Source: Bacillus sp. REN3 | GTDB taxonomy: Bacteria > Bacillota > Bacilli > Bacillales > Cytobacillaceae | Direction: 5' to 3' | DNA: 64,000 bases | Assembly: GCF_017912555.1 (NCBI RefSeq) | Contig: NZ_JAERSD010000001.1 | Coordinates: 202,162 to 266,161 of the forward strand | In this document: positions 1-7,875 of the stretch, in pieces | How positions within the stretch are numbered: position 1 is the stretch's first letter | Layout of the letters: each line of letters opens with the position of its first letter | Made by a program: the position numbers and the translations under genes | The notes under the pieces: model-generated | What the model was told of the DNA's origin: nothing | Seen by the model: only the letters and a program-made list of their open reading frames with translations | Databases searched by the model: none

Positions 1-248
1 TGGGACGCAAGAGAGAGATGCGACCCAAATGGGGCATCAGGTTGAGCTAAAATGGGACGCAAGAGAGAGATGCGACCCAAATGGAGCATCAAGTTGAACT
101 GAAATGGGACGCAAGAGAGGGATGCGACCCAAATGGGGCATCAGGTTGAGCTAAAATGGGACGCAAGAGAGAGATGCGACCCATTTGGAGGATCAAGTTG
201 AGTTGAAATGGGATGCAAGAGAGGGATGCGCCCCATTTTGAGCATGGC
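1..248. repeat. 52-bp tandem hairpin repeat, about 4.8 copies
   Basis: Units start at 1, 53, 105, 157 and 209, with an exact period of 52 bp; the last unit is cut after about 40 bp. Each unit holds the inverted arms TGGGACGCA and TGCGACCCA around a purine AGAGAGAGA loop, with one central A-A mismatch, followed by a variable spacer ending in GAGCTAAAA or GAACTGAAA. Copies differ by only a few bases (for example AGAGAGAGA versus AGAGAGGGA), so the array is recent or homogenised. It probably extends left of the window. No spacer variation of the CRISPR type is seen. Function unknown. Confidence 0.85.
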
Positions 249-249
249 G

Positions 250-352
250 GAAGCGCTTTGGTGAGCCCCGACTAGCGCTGGGCGACTAAGACCGCCGAGT
301 CCTGCGGCAACGTCGGCACTAGGACTTCCTATCCGTCGAAGTGCCTGGAGCG
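250..352 (+). repeat. Interspersed repeat, family B
   Basis: This stretch is about 90 percent identical by eye to 63638-63740 and related to the reverse complement of 47150-47326. It starts GAAGCGCTTTGG and passes through GCGACTAAGACCGCC and GCGGCAACGTCGGCACTAGG. Its last bases (GGAGCGCAAATCAAC, to about 360) resemble the 3' end of repeat family A, so the copy looks like a family B core joined to a family A end. It has no ORF and lies directly between the 52-bp array and a terminator. Confidence 0.75.
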
Positions 353-384
353 CAAATCAACGGGTTGTTTTACAAGCAAAAGAA

Positions 385-428
385 AAGGGGCGGCCCCAAA
401 ATTTATATTTTTGGGACAGCCTCTTTTT
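385..428 (+). terminator. Intrinsic terminator upstream of ylxY
   Basis: The arms GGGGCGGCCCCAAAA and TTTTGGGACAGCCTC pair with two mismatches and are followed by TTTTT. It would end a transcript entering from the left. In relatives the gene before ylxY is pnpA, which would lie outside this window. Confidence 0.65.
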
Positions 429-496
429 AATGTCTCCACGCTCGTTCTACCTTGTCCCTCCCCTTCATATCTATTAATAAAGGGGAGGCATGTGAA

Positions 497-1450
497 ATGA
501 AAAAAACGGTGTTGATTGCTGCATTGCTTTTTGGTGCTTGGGTATCGCTCAATAATCCATATTCCAACATATATATTTCATCTCTAAAAAACGGGATTAT
601 TCCCGCAGCGGGGCATGAAAGTGCATTATTGAGGGAAATAGAAACAAAAGCGGCGGAATATGAGTCCGAGCCGACGGATGCCCGTATGGATCCTGTATGG
701 AAAGCCATACCGGGGTACAATGGTCTTAAGGTAGATATCGGCCAGTCATATAAAAAAATGAGGAAATCAGGTGAATTCAATCCAGATAAACTGGTCTATA
801 AACAAGTCCAGCCTAAAGTCCATCTAAAGGATCTCCCGCCTTCTGCTGTCTATAAAGGAAATCCGCAAAAGCCGATGGTCAGCTTCATCATCAATGTCGC
901 CTGGGGGAATGAATATCTTTCCGGCATGCTGGCAACCTTGAAAGAACACAATGTTTCCGCGAGTTTCTTCCTGGAGGGCAGATGGGCAAAAAACAATCCA
1001 GACCTAGCGAAGATGATAGCCGAAGCTGGTCATGAAATCGGAAATCATTCTTTTAGCCATCCGAATATGAAACTGCTTTCGCCGCCAAAAATCAATGAAG
1101 AAATCAAAAAGACGAATGAAGTCATTGAGGCTGTGACTGGGAAGCGTGCCAGCTGGTTTGCCCCGCCAAGCGGCTCCTATAAAGATGAAGTCGTCAAGAT
1201 TGCAGCCGCCCATGATCTAGGAACGGTCATGTGGAGTGTCGATACAATTGACTGGCAGAAGCCGACTCCGGCAATTTTGCTCAACAGGGTGATGGGGAAA
1301 GTCCATAACGGCGCCCTGATCCTGATGCATCCAACAAAATCTACAGCTGATTCACTAAACCAGCTGATCATTCAGCTTAAAGAAAAAGATTTGCAGATTG
1401 GTACGGTGTCCGAGATGCTGAGTGAAAATCGTGTAATGGCAAAACAGTGA
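497..1450 (+). CDS. ylxY: YlxY, NodB-like polysaccharide deacetylase (sporulation-associated)
   Basis: A 317-residue protein with an N-terminal hydrophobic signal or anchor segment (KKTVLIAALLFGAWV) and a NodB/CE4 domain from about residue 130. The histidine pair of the metal site is kept (NHSFSHPNM). The usual TFDD aspartates are replaced by FIINVAWGN, as I recall for B. subtilis YlxY, so deacetylase activity is doubtful. The start was set at the ATG preceded by AGGGGAGG at 8 bp; the open frame runs 15 codons further upstream but without a ribosome site. Its place before mlpA and ymxH matches B. subtilis. Confidence 0.85.
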   Translation: MKKTVLIAALLFGAWVSLNNPYSNIYISSLKNGIIPAAGHESALLREIETKAAEYESEPTDARMDPVWKAIPGYNGLKVDIGQSYKKMRKSGEFNPDKLVYKQVQPKVHLKDLPPSAVYKGNPQKPMVSFIINVAWGNEYLSGMLATLKEHNVSASFFLEGRWAKNNPDLAKMIAEAGHEIGNHSFSHPNMKLLSPPKINEEIKKTNEVIEAVTGKRASWFAPPSGSYKDEVVKIAAAHDLGTVMWSVDTIDWQKPTPAILLNRVMGKVHNGALILMHPTKSTADSLNQLIIQLKEKDLQIGTVSEMLSENRVMAKQ

Positions 1451-1466
1451 AACCCTTGCTTTGTAT

Positions 1467-1496
1467 TTGGTAAAAGTAATATAAATGGACTATACT
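1467..1496 (+). promoter_or_regulatory. Candidate sigma-A promoter of mlpA
   Basis: TTGGTA at 1467-1472 and TATACT at 1491-1496 with an 18-bp spacer, about 48 bp before the mlpA start. Motif match only. Confidence 0.35.
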
Positions 1497-1543
1497 TATA
1501 AAATGCAGGATTTTTAGCAGCGGTTTTTAGAGGAGGAATATCA

Positions 1544-2776
1544 TTGATAAAGAAATATACCTGCCAAAATGGAGTAAGAATCGTACTTGAACAAATTCCC
1601 ACAGTCCGTTCTGTTGCGATCGGCGTATGGATCGGTACAGGTTCAAGAAATGAAACACCCGAAAACAACGGAATTTCACACTTCCTTGAACATATGTTTT
1701 TCAAAGGAACCAAGACGAGATCCGCAAGGGAAATCGCAGAGTCGTTTGATAGCATTGGCGGGCAGGTAAACGCCTTCACTTCAAAGGAGTATACTTGCTA
1801 TTACGCCAAGGTACTGGACAATCATGCGCAATATGCACTTGAAGTGCTTGCAGATATGTTCTTCAACTCGACTTTCGATAAAGAAGAGCTGGATAAAGAG
1901 AGGAATGTCGTGAACGAAGAAATCAAAATGTATGAGGATACGCCAGATGATATTGTGCACGACTTGCTAAGCAAGGCCATTTACAACAACCACCCGCTTG
2001 GCTATCCGATCCTCGGGACAGAAGAAACATTGCAAACGTTCACTGGCGAAAAGCTGGAGCAATATATGTATGAGACATACACTCCGGAAAATGTCGTCAT
2101 TTCCATCGCTGGAAATGTTCCTGAAACCTTTATCAGCAATGTCGAAGAATTTTTCGGTTCCTATGAAGCAAGCAAAGATCCGCTTGACCAGAAGATGCCT
2201 GGATTCCATTCGAGCAGGATTGCCCGCAAGAAGGAAACAGAGCAGGCGCACCTTTGCCTGGGTTACAAGGGACTTCAAATTGGGCACAAAGATGTTTACA
2301 GCCTGATTGTCCTGAACAATGTCCTGGGTGGCAGCATGAGCAGCCGGTTGTTCCAGGATGTACGTGAACAGCGCGGATTGGCTTATTCCGTGTTCTCCTA
2401 CCATTCTGCTTATCTGGACAGCGGGACGGTGACTATCTATGGGGGAACGGGCTCCAAACAGCTTGATGTACTGTATGAGACCATCCAGGATACCCTTTCC
2501 AAATTGCGTGCGGAAGGAATTACTGAAAAGGAATTGAACAATAGCAAAGAACAATTGAAAGGCAGCCTGATGCTCAGCCTGGAAAGCACGAACAGCCGAA
2601 TGAGCCGGAATGGGAAAAATGAGCTTCTTCTCAATAGGCATCGATCGCTGGATGAAATAGTCGAGCAAATCGACCGGGTTACAAAAGAAAGCGTCAATAA
2701 CATGGCGAACGATATTTTTACCGACACTTTTTCTGTCGCCTTGATCAGCCCTGATGGCAATTTGCCAAAAATGTAA
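1544..2776 (+). CDS. mlpA: MlpA, M16 family zinc protease
   Basis: A 410-residue peptidase of the M16 (pitrilysin / processing peptidase) family. The inverted zinc motif HxxEH is intact at H46-F-L-E49-H50 (SHFLEHMFFKGT), with the downstream glutamate region NEEIKMYEDTP. The second, non-catalytic M16 half includes the RGLAYSVFSYHS segment. It starts with TTG behind AGAGGAGGA at about 6-7 bp. MlpA (YmxG) is described in B. subtilis as a protease-like regulator and is cytoplasmic because there is no signal peptide. It follows ylxY by about 90 bp and ends at a strong terminator. Confidence 0.93.
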   Translation: MIKKYTCQNGVRIVLEQIPTVRSVAIGVWIGTGSRNETPENNGISHFLEHMFFKGTKTRSAREIAESFDSIGGQVNAFTSKEYTCYYAKVLDNHAQYALEVLADMFFNSTFDKEELDKERNVVNEEIKMYEDTPDDIVHDLLSKAIYNNHPLGYPILGTEETLQTFTGEKLEQYMYETYTPENVVISIAGNVPETFISNVEEFFGSYEASKDPLDQKMPGFHSSRIARKKETEQAHLCLGYKGLQIGHKDVYSLIVLNNVLGGSMSSRLFQDVREQRGLAYSVFSYHSAYLDSGTVTIYGGTGSKQLDVLYETIQDTLSKLRAEGITEKELNNSKEQLKGSLMLSLESTNSRMSRNGKNELLLNRHRSLDEIVEQIDRVTKESVNNMANDIFTDTFSVALISPDGNLPKM

Positions 2777-2846
2777 CAATAGCGGCCACTCGGGGGTGGC
2801 CACTTGAAACCTGCAGAAGTTATTTCAGTAGCCCTGAAATTCAAAT

Positions 2847-2889
2847 GCCGTTTTCATTCCATAGTATTTGGAATGAAAACGGCTTTTTT
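2847..2889 (+). terminator. Strong intrinsic terminator after mlpA
   Basis: Perfect 15-bp arms GCCGTTTTCATTCCA and TGGAATGAAAACGGC around a 7-base loop, then six T. It lies about 70 bp after the mlpA stop. Confidence 0.9.
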
Positions 2890-3104
2890 CTTGTTTCTGA
2901 TTCTCTTTTCATCTTCTCCCATCAGCTTCACTATTCATTTTAGAATGGCGTTAAATATGGCATGGCGCCGTGTAATTTTAGACTCAAGGATTTGGCGATA
3001 GCATACCCGTGTCTGTGGCTCAAATCGCTTTTAGTTGCCTCAATCCCATAGCGCTCCCTACTTCTCCCTTTGCTAGGCTTGATGCTATTGATTAAGTAAC
3101 ACTG

Positions 3105-3236
3105 GGTTGATTGGAGCCGAAGGTGCGAGAATCCGGCGGAATCAGCATGGCAGCGGATACCCAGCGGGCGCTTTTGCGCTGAGGAGGCTCATCGCACGCC
3201 ACGCGGAAAGCGAGCATCCTTGAGCGGTGATCAACC
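3105..3236. repeat. Interspersed repeat, family A (complete copy)
   Basis: A 132-bp element bounded by short inverted ends (GGTTGAT and ATCAACC) with internal hairpin segments such as GCGCTTTTGCGC followed by TGAGGAGGCTC. The 3' part, GCGGAAAGCGAGCATCC, recurs near 63822. The 5' signature TTGATTGGA(G/A)C(C/G)GAAGG recurs at 58712 and 63484. It has no ORF. The rest of the 2890-3372 interval holds nothing else I can support. Confidence 0.7.
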
Positions 3237-3372
3237 GGCACATTTAATAACTGTCCATTATGGCTTTTTTCAGCGCCATTTCAAGGTAACCCGCTTTTTT
3301 CTTGCGGCCATTCTATTTCCCTAGTCGTCATTATACATATAGTAGTAGGACAAAGATGCGAAGGAGGTCAAC

Positions 3373-3618
3373 ATGAAATTAAGCGAGCTTGGCGGAAAGG
3401 AAATTGTCGATGTCAACAGGGCTGAAAGATTAGGGATACTCGGCCAGACTGATTTGGAAATCAATGAACAGACAGGGCAAATCGAAGCTTTGATCATCCC
3501 CTCATTGAAATGGTTTGGCTTTCGCAAACAAGGAGGGGAAGTAAGGGTGCCATGGAAACATATTAAGAAAATCGGTGCAGATATGATTATTCTCGATTTT
3601 CCTGATGAAGAAGATTGA
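3373..3618 (+). CDS. ymxH: YmxH/YlmC family sporulation protein, PRC-barrel domain
   Basis: An 81-residue protein that is essentially one PRC-barrel domain (KLSELGGKEIVDV, then LGQTDLEIN and IKKIGADMIILD). This YlmC/YmxH family is conserved in spore formers but has no defined biochemical role. The start has AAGGAGG 7 bp upstream. Its place between mlpA and the dipicolinate synthase genes matches B. subtilis. A terminator follows within 5 bp, so it is probably monocistronic. Confidence 0.88.
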   Translation: MKLSELGGKEIVDVNRAERLGILGQTDLEINEQTGQIEALIIPSLKWFGFRKQGGEVRVPWKHIKKIGADMIILDFPDEED

Positions 3619-3620
3619 AG

Positions 3621-3643
3621 GCAGGCTGAAAAGCCTGCTTTTT
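3621..3643 (+). terminator. Intrinsic terminator after ymxH
   Basis: GCAGGCT and AGCCTGC arms with a GAAA-type loop followed by TTTTT, starting 3 bp after the stop codon. Confidence 0.9.
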
Positions 3644-3659
3644 GTTTTTTGGGAAAACT

Positions 3660-3688
3660 CACCTATCCTTGTGGGGACTCATATGATG
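3660..3688 (+). promoter_or_regulatory. Candidate sigma-K promoter of dpaA/dpaB
   Basis: CACC at 3660-3663, 16 bp, then CATATGATG at 3680-3688. This fits the mother-cell sigma-K pattern (mACm, 16-17 bp, CATAnnnTA) with one mismatch. It lies 64 bp before the dpaA start. The spoVF operon of B. subtilis is known to be under sigma-K, which supports the call. Confidence 0.5.
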
Positions 3689-3751
3689 TTGAAGTAGGTC
3701 TAGAACAAAAAATTATATTCCAGGTGAATGGAAAAGAAGGTGATTGTTCTC

Positions 3752-4654
3752 ATGCTGACAGGGATGCAGATCGCAGTGATTGGCGGTGATGCAAGACAGC
3801 TGGAGATTATTCGCAAGCTGACAGAGCTTGATGCAAAACTTTCTTTAATTGGTTTTGAGCAGTTGGATCATGCTTTTACCGGCGCTTCAAAAGAAAAGAT
3901 AGATGAAATGGATTTTACAATCCAGGACGCATTGATTCTCCCAGTCCCGGGAACCAGCTTGGAAGGACAAATCGAAACGATTTTTTCGAATGAAAAGGTA
4001 GTGCTCATTAAAGAAATGCTCGAAAAAACTCCTGAGCACTGTACAGTGTATTCAGGGATCAGCAATTCTTACTTGAATGGCATAACCAAACAGGCAAACC
4101 GCAGGCTCGTGCAGCTTTTTGAACGGGACGATGTTGCCATTTATAATTCAATCCCCACTGTAGAAGGCACGATCATGATGGCGATCCAGCATACAGACTT
4201 TACAATACATGGATCAAGGATTGCCGTTCTTGGACTGGGAAGAGTAGGGATGAGCGTGGCACGGATTTTCCATGCACTTGGCGCCAAGGTAAAGGTTGGG
4301 GCACGAAAAAGCGAGCATCTTGCAAGGATCACTGAAATGGCACTTGTCCCCTTCTATCTCAGCGATTTAGAAAAGGAAGTTGCTGATATCGATATATGCA
4401 TCAACACCATTCCAAATCTGATTGTCAATGCTTCGGTGATTTCGAGAATGCCTCCCCATACTTTGATCATCGACCTTGCCTCCAAGCCAGGGGGAACGGA
4501 TTTCCGCTATGCTGAAAAACGAGGCATCAAGGCGTTGCTCGCACCCGGGTTGCCGGGAATTGTGGCCCCGAAGACGGCAGGTAAAATACTGGCAAACGTT
4601 CTTTCCCAATTGCTGGCGGACGACTTCAATAACCGAAAGGAGAAAGAAGCATGA
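3752..4654 (+). CDS. dpaA: Dipicolinate synthase subunit A
   Basis: A 300-residue subunit of dipicolinate synthase, which makes spore dipicolinic acid from 4-hydroxy-tetrahydrodipicolinate in the mother cell. The N-terminal stretch MLTGMQIAVIGGDARQLE closely matches the family start, and a second Rossmann loop GLGRVGMSVAR lies near residue 160. The frame is open for eight more codons upstream (from 3728), but the family start and an AGAAGGTGAT site favour the ATG used here. The stop overlaps the dpaB start by 4 bp (ATGA), which indicates translational coupling. Confidence 0.95.
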   Translation: MLTGMQIAVIGGDARQLEIIRKLTELDAKLSLIGFEQLDHAFTGASKEKIDEMDFTIQDALILPVPGTSLEGQIETIFSNEKVVLIKEMLEKTPEHCTVYSGISNSYLNGITKQANRRLVQLFERDDVAIYNSIPTVEGTIMMAIQHTDFTIHGSRIAVLGLGRVGMSVARIFHALGAKVKVGARKSEHLARITEMALVPFYLSDLEKEVADIDICINTIPNLIVNASVISRMPPHTLIIDLASKPGGTDFRYAEKRGIKALLAPGLPGIVAPKTAGKILANVLSQLLADDFNNRKEKEA

Positions 4655-5247
4655 ATTTGAAAGGAAAGAAAATCGGCTTCGGATTGACTGGCTCCCACTG
4701 CACATATGATGCGGTTTTTCCAGAAATCGAAAAATTGGTCAATGAGGGAGCTGAAGTACTCCCGGTCGTTACCTTTACTGTTAAGAATACAGAAACACGT
4801 TTTGGGAAGGGGGAAGATTGGGTACAGCGGATTGAAGAGCTGACAGGGAACAAAGTGATTGATTCGATTGTAAAAGCAGAACCGCTGGGACCAAAGATCC
4901 CGCTTGATTGCATGGTTATCGCTCCATTGACTGGTAATTCGATGAGCAAGTTTGCTAATGCGATGACGGACTCTCCGGTACTGATGGCTGCAAAAGCAAC
5001 ATTGCGAAACCAAAGACCAGTGGTTCTTGGCATATCGACGAATGATGCTTTAGGCCTGAATGGCGTAAACCTGATGAGATTGATGGTAACAAAGAATATT
5101 TATTTTGTTCCATTCGGTCAGGACGATCCTGAAAAGAAACCGAATTCAATGGTTGCAAGGATGGCGATGCTGCCAGATACAGTCATCTCTGCTATCAATG
5201 GGATCCAGATCCAGCCAGTTCTGGTGGAACGCTACCAAGACAGCTGA
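4651..5247 (+). CDS. dpaB: Dipicolinate synthase subunit B
   Basis: A 198-residue flavoprotein-type subunit. The N-terminus (KIGFGLTGSHCTYD) and the segment APLTGNSMSKFANAMTD are typical of the flavoprotein fold in SpoVFB. It acts with DpaA in dipicolinate formation during late sporulation. It is coupled to dpaA by an ATGA overlap and preceded by AAAGGAGAAAG. Length is close to the B. subtilis protein (about 200 residues). Confidence 0.95.
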   Translation: MNLKGKKIGFGLTGSHCTYDAVFPEIEKLVNEGAEVLPVVTFTVKNTETRFGKGEDWVQRIEELTGNKVIDSIVKAEPLGPKIPLDCMVIAPLTGNSMSKFANAMTDSPVLMAAKATLRNQRPVVLGISTNDALGLNGVNLMRLMVTKNIYFVPFGQDDPEKKPNSMVARMAMLPDTVISAINGIQIQPVLVERYQDS

Positions 5248-5332
5248 AAGCAATAACGCTTTTCTCCTGCAGAGAGGAAAAATGTTTCTTTCCTTAACGG
5301 ATGATTGTGATAAAATATAGGATAATATACAA

Positions 5333-5359
5333 GGCGGTTATTAAAAGAACCGCCATTTT
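5333..5359 (+). terminator. Weak hairpin between dpaB and asd
   Basis: Perfect arms GGCGGTT and AACCGCC around an 8-base loop, followed by ATTTTA. It may be a weak terminator for dpaAB or a leader hairpin of asd. The T run is poor. Confidence 0.4.
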
Positions 5360-5427
5360 ATACTTATATAACCGGACCGGCATAGCCGGATATGAAAATG
5401 ATAATGTATCAGGAAGGGGAAACAGCA

Positions 5428-6477
5428 ATGTCAGAGAGAAAAGGTTACCGAGTAGCAGTTGTAGGTGCAACAGGAGCAGTCGGGCAACAAATGCTCCAAA
5501 CTTTGGAAAGCAGGGATTTTCCTGTTTCTGAACTAGTATTGCTTTCTTCATCAAGGTCAGCGGGTTCGAAGGTCGTTTTTAGAGGGAAGGAAGTAACGGT
5601 CCAGGAAGCGAAGCCCGAAAGCTTCGAAAAGGTGGATATCGCGCTTTTCAGCGCGGGCGGCAGTGTATCCAGGGAACTGGCTCCTGAAGCAGTTAAACGC
5701 GGTGCAATCGTCGTGGACAACACAAGTGCGTTCAGGATGGATGAGAACACCCCGCTTGTCGTGCCGGAAGTGAATGAAGCGGATTTGCACAAGCATAATG
5801 GCATCATTGCCAATCCGAATTGTTCGACCATCCAGATGGTCGTTGCCCTTGAGCCGCTCCGCCGGAAATATGGCCTTGGGAAGATCATTGTATCAACCTA
5901 CCAGGCTGTATCAGGGGCTGGAGCGGCTGCTGTGCAGGAAATGGAGGAACAGACGCAGGCTATCCTGAAGGGGGAAACACATGAACCAAAGATCCTGCCA
6001 GTCAAATCAGCGTCAAAGCATTATCAGATTGCGTTCAATGCCATACCTCAGATTGATCAATTCTCTGACAATGGCTTCACTTTCGAAGAAATGAAGATGA
6101 TAAACGAAACGAAGAAAATCATGCACATGCCAGATCTCCAGGTTGCTGCTACTTGCGTGCGGCTTCCTGTCGGAACAGGACACTCCGAATCCGTCTATTT
6201 CGAGATTGAGGAAGGAGGCGTCTCAGCTGCTGATGTGAAATCCCTGTTAGCTGAGTCTCCAGGAATTGTCCTTCAGGATGATCCCGATTCTCAGGTATAC
6301 CCAATGCCTGCATTCTGTGTCGGAAAGAAAGATGTGTTTGTCGGCAGGATCAGGAAAGATCTTGATCATGACAAAGGCTTCCATATGTGGGTCGTTTCTG
6401 ATAATCTGCTTAAAGGAGCAGCCTGGAATTCGGTGCAAATCGCAGAAAGCCTTGTGAAATTGGGTCTTGTAAAATAA
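5428..6477 (+). CDS. asd: Aspartate-semialdehyde dehydrogenase
   Basis: A 349-residue enzyme reducing aspartyl phosphate to aspartate semialdehyde with NADPH. This step is shared by diaminopimelate/lysine, threonine and methionine synthesis. The N-terminal NADP loop is [12 protein letters not shown], and the catalytic cysteine is in NPNCSTIQM near residue 130. The ATG used has AGGAAGGGG 8 bp upstream; the open frame extends 12 codons further. Order asd-dapG-dapA is as in B. subtilis, directly after the dipicolinate genes that draw on the same pathway. Confidence 0.96.
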   Translation: MSERKGYRVAVVGATGAVGQQMLQTLESRDFPVSELVLLSSSRSAGSKVVFRGKEVTVQEAKPESFEKVDIALFSAGGSVSRELAPEAVKRGAIVVDNTSAFRMDENTPLVVPEVNEADLHKHNGIIANPNCSTIQMVVALEPLRRKYGLGKIIVSTYQAVSGAGAAAVQEMEEQTQAILKGETHEPKILPVKSASKHYQIAFNAIPQIDQFSDNGFTFEEMKMINETKKIMHMPDLQVAATCVRLPVGTGHSESVYFEIEEGGVSAADVKSLLAESPGIVLQDDPDSQVYPMPAFCVGKKDVFVGRIRKDLDHDKGFHMWVVSDNLLKGAAWNSVQIAESLVKLGLVK

Positions 6478-6555
6478 TATACTATGGAAAAGCTTTAAAA
6501 GTGCCAGGCTTAAATGCCTCGGTTCTCCTAATTGACGAAATTCTGGGGTGTTACA

Positions 6556-7800
6556 ATGAAGATTATCGTTCAAAAATTCGGTGGTACTTCGGTGCGGGAT
6601 GAAAATAGCCGGAGTTACGCTGTCAAACATATCAAAAAGGCGATTGAAGAAGGATACAAAGCTGTTGTGGTTGTATCCGCCATGGGAAGGAAAGGAGATC
6701 CGTACGCTACAGACACACTCCTTGGACTTGTAGGCGGTAATAGCAGTTTAATCAGCAGACGTGAACATGATTTGCTGCTTTCCTGCGGGGAAACCATTTC
6801 GAGTGTCGTATTTTCAAATTTGCTGCTCGGAAATGGAATAAAGGCTGCTGCACTTACAGGTGCCCAGGCCGGATTCAGGACGAACAGTGAGCACACAAGC
6901 GCAAGAATCCTTGATATGAAGTGTGAGAGATTGCTTCGTGAACTGGAGGAAGTAGACGTTGTCGTTGTCGCGGGTTTTCAGGGGGCAGCGAAAAATGGGG
7001 ATGTCACAACAATCGGCAGGGGCGGCAGTGACACATCAGCTGCTGCTCTAGGGGCAGCCTTGAATGCTGAGTGGATTGATATTTTCACGGACGTGGAAGG
7101 AATCATGACCGCTGACCCAAGGATTGCAGAAAATGCGCGCCCGCTTTCAGTTGTTACGTACACAGAGGTTTGCAATTTGGCATACCAGGGGGCAAAGGTC
7201 ATCCATCCACGTGCCGTAGAGATTGCCATGCAGGCAAAAGTCCCGATCAGAATCAGATCGACTTATACAGACAGCCCCGGTACGCTTGTAACATCGGTCA
7301 ACCGCGAAAGCAAAGGCACAGATATAAAGGAACGTCCGGTAACAGGCATTGCCCATGTCTCGAATGTAAGCCAGATCAAGGTATTTGCAAAGAAAGACCA
7401 ATACAATCTGCAGGCGGAAGTTTTCAAAGCGATGGCTAATGAAAATATCAGCGTCGATTTCATCAATATCTCGCCGAATGGTGTTGTCTATACGGTTTCC
7501 GATGAGATGACGAGCCGTGCCGAAAAGGTACTTGAAGGGCTTGGACATACACCGCAGATTGAGCGAAATTGCGCGAAGGTTTCAGTTGTCGGAGCTGGCA
7601 TGGCAGGCGTGCCTGGCGTCACTTCAAAAATCGTGACAGCGTTATCCGAAAAAGGGATCAGGATCTTGCAGTCGGCTGACAGCCATACAACCATCTGGGT
7701 GCTTGTAAAGCAGGAAGACCTCGGCAAGGCAGTCAACGCCCTTCACGATGCTTTCCAGCTTGAAGAAATCAAAGCTGAATTCGAGCGCCGCGATATTTAA
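6556..7800 (+). CDS. dapG: Aspartate kinase I (diaminopimelate-sensitive type)
   Basis: A 414-residue aspartokinase. The kinase domain starts MKIIVQKFGGTSV and contains VVVSAMGRKGDPYATD, LLSCGE and TTIGRGGSDTSA; two ACT-type regulatory segments follow (from about residue 265, ending in SADSHTTIWVLV). Sequence and position match DapG, the DAP-inhibited isozyme, better than LysC. The ATG at 6556 follows GGGGTG; the eight codons open upstream lack a ribosome site. It supplies aspartyl phosphate to the adjacent asd product. Confidence 0.94.
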   Translation: MKIIVQKFGGTSVRDENSRSYAVKHIKKAIEEGYKAVVVVSAMGRKGDPYATDTLLGLVGGNSSLISRREHDLLLSCGETISSVVFSNLLLGNGIKAAALTGAQAGFRTNSEHTSARILDMKCERLLRELEEVDVVVVAGFQGAAKNGDVTTIGRGGSDTSAAALGAALNAEWIDIFTDVEGIMTADPRIAENARPLSVVTYTEVCNLAYQGAKVIHPRAVEIAMQAKVPIRIRSTYTDSPGTLVTSVNRESKGTDIKERPVTGIAHVSNVSQIKVFAKKDQYNLQAEVFKAMANENISVDFINISPNGVVYTVSDEMTSRAEKVLEGLGHTPQIERNCAKVSVVGAGMAGVPGVTSKIVTALSEKGIRILQSADSHTTIWVLVKQEDLGKAVNALHDAFQLEEIKAEFERRDI

Positions 7801-7875
7801 TTGAAGCTCTTTTTACCCGGTTCGGGGTAGCCCGCCGGGCAATGGAGCCAGGAAGATAGAAAAGGAGTGAACGAA

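Noticed and set aside
1-248. CRISPR array
   Set aside because: The units are continuous identical 52-bp repeats without variable spacers, and no cas gene is in the window.
1967-2803. 278-codon open frame on the minus strand across mlpA
   Set aside because: It is antisense to a well-conserved protease gene, has no ribosome site and no recognisable domain; it is a codon-bias shadow.
5248-5427. Lysine riboswitch before asd
   Set aside because: Only one simple hairpin is present, with none of the conserved five-helix lysine aptamer.
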